Shown here piece by piece: positions 1 to 5,339 of a stretch of DNA of 5,469 nt. Positions within the stretch are counted from its first letter, which is position 1. Each line of letters opens with the position of its first letter. Source of the DNA: JAEUKQ01 sp044227605 (lineage in GTDB: Bacteria > Pseudomonadota > Alphaproteobacteria > JAEUKQ01). The DNA is taken from positions 1 through 5,469 of the forward strand of contig JBGAWJ010000095.1 in NCBI GenBank assembly GCA_044227605.1. Reading direction: 5' to 3'. Both the position numbers and the translations under genes were made by a program. Below the pieces are notes generated by a model. The model was not told the DNA's origin and made no database searches. It saw only the letters and a program-made list of their open reading frames with translations.

Positions 1-407
1 ATCAGCAACCCAAAAGTGGCGCCCAGCCATCCACAAAAGCCGAATGGCCGGTGATTGGAAAAATTGATCTGACCAAATTACTGGCGCGTTATCAATTGGC
101 GGGGGCTAAATATCTGTGGGATTCATCCCTTATTCAAGGCCCAGATAAAGGTTGGGTGCTGGTTGTTTCACAATTAGACGGTGCGACGTCTATGATTCAA
201 GCTCCTGGTATGCTTTATACTTTTCTGTTAAAGGCGGATGGCAGCCTGATCCGAGAACTGCCCGCCGTGAAGTTAAGTCATCCGAGACCTTGGGATAGCC
301 AGGTAGAAATCCTTCCGGGATTAAATGACCGTACTGCTTTCTTATTGCTCACGGGAACGGCTCCAAATGATCAATTGAGCTTGTGGCGCTTGCAATTGGA
401 TCAGTAA
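1..407 (+). CDS. C-terminal part of an unrecognised protein (5'-truncated by the window edge)
   Basis: The reading frame is open from the first base to a TAA at 405-407, giving 134 complete codons (first full codon at 3-5). A GTG at 51 could be mistaken for a start, but it has no ribosome binding site and the frame continues in-frame upstream as a Gln/Pro/Lys/Ser-rich stretch. I therefore read it as an internal valine (…EWPVIGKIDL…) of a longer protein. The upstream stretch looks like a flexible linker. The part after it alternates short hydrophobic stretches with Gly, Asp and Pro turns (for example GWVLVVSQLDG and TAFLLLTG), which suggests a mostly beta-strand domain. I see no transmembrane segment, catalytic motif or known family signature. 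It ends with a plain soluble tail (WRLQLDQ). It converges with the minus-strand tRNA gene. I do not recognise it and assign no function; that it is coding is fairly sure. Confidence 0.7.
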   Translation, partial: QQPKSGAQPSTKAEWPVIGKIDLTKLLARYQLAGAKYLWDSSLIQGPDKGWVLVVSQLDGATSMIQAPGMLYTFLLKADGSLIRELPAVKLSHPRPWDSQVEILPGLNDRTAFLLLTGTAPNDQLSLWRLQLDQ

Positions 408-419
408 AAATATTTGGGA

Positions 420-438
420 AGGGTGCGCCAAAAGTGCA
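420..438. terminator. Short stem-loop between the unknown CDS and the tRNA gene, possible terminator
   Basis: A 7-bp stem (GGTGCGC at 420-426 with GTGCACC at 432-438, one G-T wobble) closes a 5-base loop. It starts 13 bases after the stop of the plus-strand CDS. Read on the minus strand it lies about 43 bases beyond the tRNA 3' end and is followed after some ten bases by a T-run (CTTCCCAAATATTTTT). The plus-strand side has no T-tract. It may end the tRNA transcript, but the delayed T-run makes this tentative. Confidence 0.3.
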
Positions 439-480
439 CCATTCGTAAAATACAGAATATCTTGATATCGGTTTCATAAT

Positions 481-555
481 TGGTGGGCGCGGCAAGGATT
501 GAACTTGCGACCCCATCCGTGTGAAGGATGTGCTCTCCCACTGAGCTACGCGCCC
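481..555 (-). tRNA. tRNA-Val, anticodon CAC, CCA encoded
   Basis: The reverse complement folds as a complete 75-nt tRNA. The acceptor stem is GGGCGCG/CGCGCCC. The D-arm is GCTC-AGTGGGA-GAGC. The anticodon stem is CATCC/GGATG around the loop TTCACAC, with anticodon CAC at the expected positions after T33. A 5-nt variable loop follows, then the T-arm GCAAG-TTCAATC-CTTGC, discriminator A and an encoded CCA. CAC decodes the valine codon GUG. All stems pair without mismatch, so it looks functional. Its complement produces apparent coding frames on the minus strand that should be ignored. I see no integrase gene or second copy of the tRNA 3' end nearby, so nothing suggests an attachment site in use. 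Confidence 0.97.
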
Positions 556-867
556 GCTCCTGGTGAGCAGGTATCTTGTTTTCACCATAAAAACCTTGGG
601 ATGATTGGTCAATCATTATTTCCACTCAAAATCGAAATGAATTTTATTTTCCATTCCCAAAAATACTGAAGACGATTTTTGTAAAACCCACTGTTGCATA
701 TTTATCAATGACGTTTGATTTTAAGCACGGTGCGGCTTACAACACTTGCAATAATAAGAGAATTAAGTCAAAATCAGGGGGCTTGTGCGATAATAATTCC
801 TATAGATTACGTCCATTCGCATAAGATATAACATTTTTATTATCATTTTTTTCAAAAAGGGTGTCCT
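556..867. other. 312-base stretch without a gene, upstream of the first small lipoprotein
   Basis: The left end (556-612) is the tRNA leader and promoter. The rest is AT-rich, and I find no credible coding frame or long hairpin. It should contain the promoter for the lipoprotein gene at 868. The best -10 candidate is TATAAC at 827-832, about 36 bases before the start codon, but no -35 of quality lies 16-18 bases upstream of it. A second candidate, TTGATT (715-720), 17 bases, TACAAC (738-743), is farther away and matches only 4 of 6 at each element. I do not commit to either. Confidence 0.5.
584..612 (-). promoter_or_regulatory. Sigma-70-like promoter of tRNA-Val
   Basis: On the minus strand TTGACC (607-612, 5 of 6 consensus bases) and TATGGT (584-589, 4 of 6) are separated by exactly 17 bases. 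This predicts a transcription start near 577, about 20 bases before the mature tRNA 5' end at 555, which leaves a short leader for RNase P to remove. The leader includes a small GCTC/GAGC inverted repeat at 556-568. Position and spacing fit well; there is no experimental support. Confidence 0.55.
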
Positions 868-1068
868 ATGATTTCATTAACAAAAATTACTGTTAACGGC
901 TTACTGATGGTTAGTTTACTGGGATTATCTGCTTGTGGTGAAAGCGATGCCGATAAGGCAAAAAATGCCGCGCGTGAAGGTTGCGTGACTACACTTAGCC
1001 AAAACACCGCTATTTCAAAAGAACAGCGCGACCAATTGATTAAAGAATGCCAAGCCGCTATAAAGTAG
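868..1068 (+). CDS. Small lipoprotein (66 aa), function unknown
   Basis: The start ATG is preceded by AAGGG (857-861) with 6 bases between. The protein begins with a lysine at position 6, then a hydrophobic stretch (about 9-20) ending in the lipobox LSAC, with the lipidation cysteine at residue 23. It is thus a probable signal peptidase II substrate tethered to a membrane. Residue 24 is Gly, not Asp, so it lacks the classic +2 inner-membrane retention residue and may be sorted to the outer membrane (inference from the enterobacterial rule). The mature part is only 44 residues, charged and probably helical, with two further cysteines, C39 and C61, that could form a disulfide in the periplasm. 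Its C-terminal pattern (ISKEQRDQLIKEC) resembles that of the next gene (LPKAQQEMILNMC), so the two are likely paralogues. It is not recognisable as entericidin, Lpp or another named small lipoprotein. Coding is likely; the role is unknown. Confidence 0.82.
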   Translation: MISLTKITVNGLLMVSLLGLSACGESDADKAKNAAREGCVTTLSQNTAISKEQRDQLIKECQAAIK

Positions 1069-1081
1069 TTCACTGTTCCCT

Positions 1082-1118
1082 AAAATATGCTTGCAGCCCC
1101 GGGTTGCAAGCATATTTT
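1082..1118 (+). terminator. Strong stem-loop terminator after the first small lipoprotein gene
   Basis: A perfect 14-bp inverted repeat (1082-1095 with 1105-1118) encloses a 9-base loop, GCCCCGGGT. The outer part of the stem is AAAATAT/ATATTTT, so the transcript ends in a short U-rich run. It begins 13 bases after the stop codon at 1068. The sequence is symmetrical, but the only gene ending into it is the plus-strand lipoprotein. Some readthrough into the next gene cannot be excluded, because the U-run after the stem is short. Confidence 0.75.
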
Positions 1119-1181
1119 CTGTGAGGGTCAGATGACGAATAGAGCTTCCGCCAATAATTAAGTGTTTTAAGGGAAAAAATA

Positions 1182-1400
1182 ATGAAATCAACTTATAAAA
1201 TATCATTACAAATGTTCTTGGCCATTTTAAGTTTAGGAGTTTTAGGGGCGTGCGGGGATGGCAAAGAGTCGTTGGCCCGCGATATATGTAAACAAGAGAT
1301 GGATAAAAATGTGCAGGCTGCAAGCTTGCCGAAAGCTCAACAAGAGATGATTTTGAACATGTGTATTGAAGAAGCAACAAAAGCACTGAAAAATAATTAA
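1182..1400 (+). CDS. Second small lipoprotein (72 aa), probable paralogue of the preceding gene
   Basis: The ATG has AAGGG at 1169-1173, 8 bases upstream. The signal peptide starts with two lysines (residues 2 and 6), followed by a hydrophobic core (about 9-21) and the lipobox LGAC, with the lipidated cysteine at residue 24 and Gly after it. The 49-residue mature part is polar and probably helical. It carries C36 and C61, matching the two-cysteine layout of its neighbour (separation 25 against 22 residues). Shared features are CG plus an acidic residue at the mature N-terminus, the [IL][SP]K-x-Q-[RQ]-[DE] motif about ten residues before the last cysteine, and a Lys-containing tail. Overall identity is low, so duplication was old or selection loose. 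I see no clear promoter in the 63 bases after the preceding terminator, so it may depend partly on readthrough. Function unknown. Confidence 0.82.
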   Translation: MKSTYKISLQMFLAILSLGVLGACGDGKESLARDICKQEMDKNVQAASLPKAQQEMILNMCIEEATKALKNN

Positions 1401-1443
1401 AGTAATAACAGTGGCACATTGTTTTTGGTTATTTTAATAAGGA

Positions 1444-1481
1444 AACGGGTCATCCATTTTGGTGATGATCCGTTCTTTTTT
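1444..1481 (+). terminator. Rho-independent terminator of the second small lipoprotein gene
   Basis: AACGGGTCATC (1444-1454) pairs with GATGATCCGTT (1464-1474), an 11-bp stem with one G-T wobble and a 9-base loop. It is followed by C and six T (1476-1481). This is the standard intrinsic-terminator layout on the plus strand, 43 bases past the stop at 1400. On the minus strand the stem lies about 50 bases past the mlaC-like stop but is followed only by TTCCTTATTAAAATAA, so it would be a poor terminator in that direction. Confidence 0.85.
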
Positions 1482-1526
1482 GATCAAAACCAATCAATTT
1501 TATGACGAATGCTACCCTAACCCTCA

Positions 1527-2150
1527 TTATCTTTTGTTGGCGTCGATGCTGATAATTTTTTTCTTTAAAGTATCAATCAACTTACTGAGATCCGTTGAAC
1601 CTTTCAATGCGGTTGCGAAATCTTCCCGCATGGTGCTGGCCTGGCTTAATCCTTCAACCACAAAATCGGTAATCAGGAAGGTATCCCCCTCTGGGCGTAA
1701 TTGCCAATCAATTTGTACTTTATCGGTCGCGGTCTTGCCGATAATAACAGTTTGTACAATATAATTTGTTTTATGGTTGATTGTGCGCGTAATCTCTAAT
1801 TTTTGCCCGGAGTAAGTGGATAAAAGGGCTGCAAAATTTTTGGCATTATATTCCCTGAACACTAATAAATATTCCTGTTGTTGATCGGCTGAACCTTTCG
1901 TCCAATATCTGCCCACCACAAACTTAGCCAAGGCTGGGATATCGGCATAACGGTCAAGGAATTTTAACATCCGTTCTTCCCGGGTTTTTTTATCAAGGCC
2001 TGCAACGGTTAAGGTATTAATAGCCTCATCAGCAATGCCACGGATAAAATCGGTGGGCATCGGTTGCTCGGCACGTGCAACCCCCGCAAGCCCAGTTATC
2101 AGGGCGATCACTATCCATTTCATCGAAAATCTTACATTTAAACCGCTCAT
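1527..2150 (-). CDS. mlaC: MlaC / Ttg2D-family periplasmic phospholipid-binding protein
   Basis: The 207-residue product fits the family of periplasmic proteins (MlaC, Ttg2D, 'toluene tolerance') that shuttle phospholipids between the outer-membrane MlaA complex and the inner-membrane MlaFEDB ABC transporter to maintain lipid asymmetry. It has an N-terminal signal peptide (hydrophobic core about 12-24, signal peptidase I site ARA|E after residue 27). Family landmarks follow: ADIPALAKFVVGRYW (69-83), a YxxxFxxYxxxNFAALLSTYSG region (94-115), and the C-terminal part with IDWQLRPEGDTFLITD (147-162) and VVEGLSQASTMREDFA (164-179). I chose the first ATG (2150) because AAAGGAA lies about 8 bases upstream; the internal Met10 has no Shine-Dalgarno. 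It stands alone behind its own promoter, with no mlaA, mlaD, mlaE or mlaF gene in the window. The family call is firm. Assignment as the MlaC orthologue, rather than another paralogue, is likely but not proven. Confidence 0.88.
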   Translation of the reverse strand: MSGLNVRFSMKWIVIALITGLAGVARAEQPMPTDFIRGIADEAINTLTVAGLDKKTREERMLKFLDRYADIPALAKFVVGRYWTKGSADQQQEYLLVFREYNAKNFAALLSTYSGQKLEITRTINHKTNYIVQTVIIGKTATDKVQIDWQLRPEGDTFLITDFVVEGLSQASTMREDFATALKGSTDLSKLIDTLKKKIISIDANKR

Positions 2151-2183
2151 AGGGCTTTTCCTTTAATGTATTTATATGGGTGA

Positions 2184-2213
2184 ATGATAACACATGTTAG
2201 CGGCTATGTTCAA
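2184..2213 (-). promoter_or_regulatory. Sigma-70-like promoter of the mlaC-like gene
   Basis: On the minus strand TTGAAC (2208-2213, 4 of 6) and TATCAT (2184-2189, 5 of 6) are 18 bases apart. The predicted transcription start is near 2177, about 26 bases before the ATG at 2150, which leaves room for the AAAGGAA ribosome binding site. The position fits a monocistronic transcript separate from the dpp operon. Confidence 0.55.
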
Positions 2214-2359
2214 TAAATCCGCCAAAATTACTTTGGTTGTATCTATTTTGCCACATTAGGGTGAAGGTTAGGGAATATGCCTAATAAATCAAGGTTTAGG
2301 TTGTAAAATGAGAAGAAAGGGAGTTTTTATCGGCCTAGATGCATGGATATCTTTTAAAC

Positions 2360-2407
2360 GCCCGTCATTGATCGATATGTCCCGACATATATCCTAAATA
2401 TTCGGGC
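2360..2407. repeat. Nested inverted repeat (palindrome inside a GCCCG/CGGGC stem)
   Basis: ATATGTC (2375-2381) and GACATAT (2384-2390) are exact inverted copies separated by only two bases, so the core is a near-perfect palindrome typical of a dimeric regulator site. As RNA it could form a 6-bp stem with a 4-base loop. It sits inside a second, longer-range inverted pair, GCCCG (2360-2364) and CGGGC (2403-2407). It is about 65 bases beyond the dppF stop and about 160 bases upstream of the mlaC promoter. There is no T-tract on either side, so it does not look like a terminator. Its role is unknown and chance is possible. Confidence 0.4.
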
Positions 2408-2454
2408 AGGATTTTCATCCGTGGCAGCGTTTATGGGGATCATTTAAATAAAAT

Positions 2455-3462
2455 TTACAGCCATTTTTCTACATGATGGCAAGCCACCAAACGGCCGCCA
2501 ATCGGACGTAGGGGGGGGATGACCTGCGTGCACATTTCTGTGGCATGAGGGCAACGTTTATGAAAGGTACAGCCAGATGGAGGATTAACAGGCGAGGGCA
2601 TCTCGCCTTTTAAAACAATGCGTGCTTGGTGAAGGGGACGATCGACGGAGGGGGTGCTGGCTAATAAGGCTTGCGTGTAAGGATGTAAAGGCTTTTGGAA
2701 AATCACTTCCTTCGGGCCATGTTCAACGACTTTTCCCAAATATAACACAGCGACGTCATTGGCAATATGTTTAACAACACTGAGATCATGGGAAATAAAC
2801 AAATACGATAACTGAAATTCCTGTTGTAAGCTCGCCATCAAATTCAATACCTGGGCCCGGACGGAAACATCCAGGGCCGATACCGGTTCATCCGCTACCA
2901 CAATTTTCGGGTTCAGCATTAAAGCGCGCGCAATAGCAATCCGTTGCCGCTGACCGCCCGAAAACATATGCGGATACCGTTGTGCATGTTCTGGCCGCAA
3001 CCCGACCTTCTGCAACATCTGCTCGACTTTCTCACGCCGTTCCGGGGCCGAAAGGGAGGTATTTATTTTCAAGGGTTCGGCCAGCAAAATACCAATCTTT
3101 TGACGAGGATTCAGGGAACCATAGGGATTTTGGAAAACCATTTGAACAAATGGCCTGAATTTTTTTAATAAAGATTTGCCGGGGTTGCTTAGATCTTGCC
3201 CATCTAAAAATAATTGGCCTGTGGTTGGGCGTTCAATCATGGTTATCATGCGAGCCAAGGTTGATTTTCCTGAACCTGATTCACCCACAACCGCCAATGT
3301 TTGGGCTGCCTTTAAAGTCAAAGTAACCCCATTCACCGCCTGTAATGCTAAGGAACGCCCAAAAATCCCATTTTTTAAGTGATAAGTTTTGCTGATACCG
3401 TCAGTTCTTAACAAGACATCATCATGACGGGGGGCGGGGGTGGTATTCAATCGTTCAATCAT
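2455..3462 (-). CDS. dppF: Dipeptide ABC transporter ATP-binding subunit DppF
   Basis: One of the two cytoplasmic ATPases that power dipeptide import through DppBC. At 335 residues it matches the usual DppF length of about 334. Visible in order are Walker A GESGSGKST (60-68), the Q-loop VFQNPYGSLNPR (Q111), the signature FSGGQRQR (167-174), Walker B IVVADE (187-192), the D-loop SALD (195-198), the switch histidine H225 (FISHDLSVV), and a C-terminal oligopeptide/dipeptide domain with HPYTQALL (260-267) and four cysteines C298, C304, C311 and C328. The stretches RYPHMFSGGQRQRIAIAR and the Walker B to D-loop region are very close to what I recall of E. coli DppF, which favours dipeptide over other peptide systems. 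The start overlaps the dppD stop by 8 bases (ATGATTGA), with AGGA 10 bases upstream, so translation is probably coupled. It is the last gene of the operon. A run of eight C (2511-2518) lies in codons 315-318. Confidence 0.95.
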   Translation of the reverse strand: MIERLNTTPAPRHDDVLLRTDGISKTYHLKNGIFGRSLALQAVNGVTLTLKAAQTLAVVGESGSGKSTLARMITMIERPTTGQLFLDGQDLSNPGKSLLKKFRPFVQMVFQNPYGSLNPRQKIGILLAEPLKINTSLSAPERREKVEQMLQKVGLRPEHAQRYPHMFSGGQRQRIAIARALMLNPKIVVADEPVSALDVSVRAQVLNLMASLQQEFQLSYLFISHDLSVVKHIANDVAVLYLGKVVEHGPKEVIFQKPLHPYTQALLASTPSVDRPLHQARIVLKGEMPSPVNPPSGCTFHKRCPHATEMCTQVIPPLRPIGGRLVACHHVEKWL

Positions 3463-4432
3463 GGGTAGAAGATCCTAAGGGATAATGGCAACGGACAGAA
3501 TGGCCATTAGCGTTTGGGGCAAGGGCCGGTAAATCTTGCCGACAGGTTGGTTGACAAAATTGGCACCTGGGATGAAATAAACAGCCTTTTAGACGATCGT
3601 AAATTCCGGGTACCGTACCGGGAATTGATAATAAGGTTTCCCCTTGCTTACTTCTTTCCGGCAGTGCTTGCAATAATGCGGCGGTATAAGGATGTTGGGG
3701 GTTTTTAAAAAGTTGACTGGCGGGTTGTTTTTCAACCACTTGCCCCGCATACATCACCATAATATTTTCGGCCATTTCAGCCACCACCCCCATGTCATGG
3801 GTGATTAAAATCAGCGACATGCCTGTTTCTTTTTGTAAATTCCTTAATAAATCCAATATTTGCGCTTGGATAGTAACATCTAAGGCCGTGGTCGGTTCAT
3901 CGGCAATTAGCAGGCGGGGGTTGCAGGCAATGGCCATCGCAATCATCACCCGCTGGTTCATGCCGCCCGATAATTGGTGGGGGTAAGAATCCATCCGTTT
4001 AGCCGCCGCAGATATTCCAACTTTTTCAAGCAGTTCAAGGGTTTTGCCATAACGTTGACGTTTGGTGCCGCCCTGATGTATGGCTAAAGTTTCCATGATT
4101 TGGTAACCAATGGTAAAGCAGGGGTTTAGGCTAGTGGTAGGTTCTTGGAAAATCATCGCCACGTCTTTGCCGAGTAGCGAACGTCGTTTAGCAGGCGAAA
4201 TGCCTAATAAATTCATATTGTTAAAGGATAATTGGTCGGCGCGAACCTGGCCAGGCCAGGGAACCAAACCCATGGCCGCCAACATCGTAATGCTTTTTCC
4301 GGAGCCGGATTCTCCAACAATACCTAAGGTTTGACCGGGCTCAATCGTCAAATCCAATCTGTCCACGGCTCGGAATGACCCCTGTGAAGTTGGAAATTCA
4401 ACAATTAAATTGCGTATTTCTAATAAACTCAT
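3455..4432 (-). CDS. dppD: Dipeptide ABC transporter ATP-binding subunit DppD
   Basis: This is the partner ATPase of DppF, forming the asymmetric nucleotide-binding pair under the DppBC channel. Its 325 residues agree with the family norm of about 327. Motifs are Walker A GESGSGKS (40-47), Q-loop Q96 (IFQEPTTSLNPC), signature LSGGMNQR (154-161), Walker B LLIADE (174-179), D-loop TALD (182-185), and H-loop H212 (ITHDMGVVAEMA). The C-terminal domain has HPYTAALLQALP (247-258), PGTVPGIYDR (271-280) and cysteines C284, C290, C293, C297 and C315. The LSGGM signature, in place of LSGGQ, is usual for DppD. The start ATG is 4 bases after the dppC stop with only a weak, A-rich Shine-Dalgarno, so coupling to dppC is likely. 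All ATPase residues are intact, so it should be active. Confidence 0.95.
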   Translation of the reverse strand: MSLLEIRNLIVEFPTSQGSFRAVDRLDLTIEPGQTLGIVGESGSGKSITMLAAMGLVPWPGQVRADQLSFNNMNLLGISPAKRRSLLGKDVAMIFQEPTTSLNPCFTIGYQIMETLAIHQGGTKRQRYGKTLELLEKVGISAAAKRMDSYPHQLSGGMNQRVMIAMAIACNPRLLIADEPTTALDVTIQAQILDLLRNLQKETGMSLILITHDMGVVAEMAENIMVMYAGQVVEKQPASQLFKNPQHPYTAALLQALPERSKQGETLLSIPGTVPGIYDRLKGCLFHPRCQFCQPTCRQDLPALAPNANGHSVRCHYPLGSSTHD

Positions 4433-4436
4433 TTTT

Positions 4437-5339
4437 TTACCGTTTTAATTTGGGATCAAGGGCATCACGCAGCCCATCACCCATCAAATTGAATGCCAGT
4501 ACGGTGACGAGAATACATAAACCCGGCAAGGTAACAATCCAAGGATGTTGGATAATAAAACTTCTGGCCTCCGCTAGCATCGTTCCCCATTCAGGGGTTG
4601 GCGGTTGTGCACCATAGCCAAGAAAACCCAAAGCCGCCGCATCCAAAATAGCGCTTGAAAAGCTTAAAGTGGCTTGCACGATAAGGGGGGGCAAGCAATT
4701 GGGTAGTAAGGTTATGAACATCAAGCGCAAGGGCCCTGCACCCGCCACGCGTGAGGCAATGACATATTCTTTATTAATTTCCGCAATAACCGCCGCCCGG
4801 GTTAAGCGAGCGTAATAGGGCAGAACGGTAATAGAGATGGCAATCATCGCATTGGTTAAACTTTTATCCAAAATAGCTATGATCACCAGGGCCATCAAAA
4901 GACTTGGCAGGGCTTGGATAATATCCATTAAACGCATAATAGAAAAATCAATTATTCCGCCAAAATATCCAGCCATTAACCCTAGGGAAACACCAAAAAT
5001 TAAGGAGATGGTCACAACAATTAATCCGATGATCAGGGATAAGCGTGCCCCATAGATTAAACGGGAAAGGATATCCCGTCCGACATTATCCGTACCTAGC
5101 AGATGCTCGATCATGCTGCCGTCAACCCACGCGGGTGGTAATAAAAACCTTCCCTCAAACTGAAAAGTAGGATCATAGGGGGCAATTACGTCGGCAAAAA
5201 TTGCTATAAAAATCAAAAAGGTAATAATAATTAATCCGATCAAAGCGCCTTTGTTTCGAGAAAATTGTTTCCAAAATTCAGCAAATACACTCGGCACAGC
5301 CATGTTTTGTGGGGATACAGCTTCTGGTTCAACGGCCAT
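4437..5339 (-). CDS. dppC: Dipeptide ABC transporter permease DppC
   Basis: Inner-membrane permease subunit that forms the translocation channel with DppB. From the ATG at 5339 it has 300 residues, the usual DppC length. The open frame extends upstream to a TTG at 5378, but that lies inside dppB, whereas the ATG at 5339 has AAGGA (5346-5350) with 6 bases between. The N-terminal OppC_N-type region contains the first membrane helix (about 33-53) ending in DVIAPYDP. The permease domain starts with LLGTDNVGRDILSRLIYGAR (about 80-99) and holds roughly five more helices. The cytoplasmic coupling (EAA) loop is EYVIASRVAGAGPLRLMFI (about 191-209), followed by LLPNCLPPLIVQATL. The diagnostic LGYGAQPPTPEWGTML lies at about 240-255. 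The start overlaps the dppB stop by 11 bases, and dppD begins 4 bases after its stop. No defects are seen. Confidence 0.94.
   Translation of the reverse strand: MAVEPEAVSPQNMAVPSVFAEFWKQFSRNKGALIGLIIITFLIFIAIFADVIAPYDPTFQFEGRFLLPPAWVDGSMIEHLLGTDNVGRDILSRLIYGARLSLIIGLIVVTISLIFGVSLGLMAGYFGGIIDFSIMRLMDIIQALPSLLMALVIIAILDKSLTNAMIAISITVLPYYARLTRAAVIAEINKEYVIASRVAGAGPLRLMFITLLPNCLPPLIVQATLSFSSAILDAAALGFLGYGAQPPTPEWGTMLAEARSFIIQHPWIVTLPGLCILVTVLAFNLMGDGLRDALDPKLKR

Larger units (their letters stand above)
2151..2454. other. 304-base intergenic region between dppF and the mlaC-like gene
   Basis: The lower part (2151-2213) holds the ribosome binding site and promoter of the mlaC-like gene. The middle (about 2214-2300) is AT-rich with nothing identifiable. 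The upper part carries the inverted repeat described at 2360-2407 and a tiny GGAT-GAAA-ATCC stem-loop (minus strand, 2409-2420), about 35 bases past the dppF stop. No intrinsic terminator with a T-run is visible after dppF, so the operon may end by Rho-dependent termination. A 29-codon plus-strand frame (2308-2397) with TTTAGG 7 bases before its ATG exists, but it has no other support. Confidence 0.6.

Noticed and set aside
481..555. tRNA as integration site of a mobile element
   Set aside because: No integrase, no direct repeat of the tRNA 3' end and no abrupt composition change are visible in the window.
349..625. Minus-strand open frames across the tRNA gene
   Set aside because: They are translations of the tRNA-Val complement (the typical 'RSSVGEH…GVASSILAAPT' artefact) and overlap the real CDS end; no ribosome binding site supports them.
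868..1400. Entericidin A/B-type toxin-antidote lipoprotein pair
   Set aside because: The tandem small-lipoprotein layout is reminiscent, but these are longer, carry two extra cysteines and lack the Gly-rich entericidin C-terminus, so the resemblance is only in organisation.
1015..1419. 134-residue minus-strand frame across both lipoprotein genes
   Set aside because: It is antisense to two well-supported genes with lipoboxes and Shine-Dalgarno sites, crosses a terminator and has unnatural composition.
1459..1764. Plus-strand frame at the mlaC 3' end
   Set aside because: It starts inside the terminator stem and runs antisense to the well-supported mlaC-like gene.
2944..5055. Several 64-80 residue plus-strand frames inside the dpp genes
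   Set aside because: All are antisense shadows of dppF, dppD and dppC, without ribosome binding sites or recognisable motifs.
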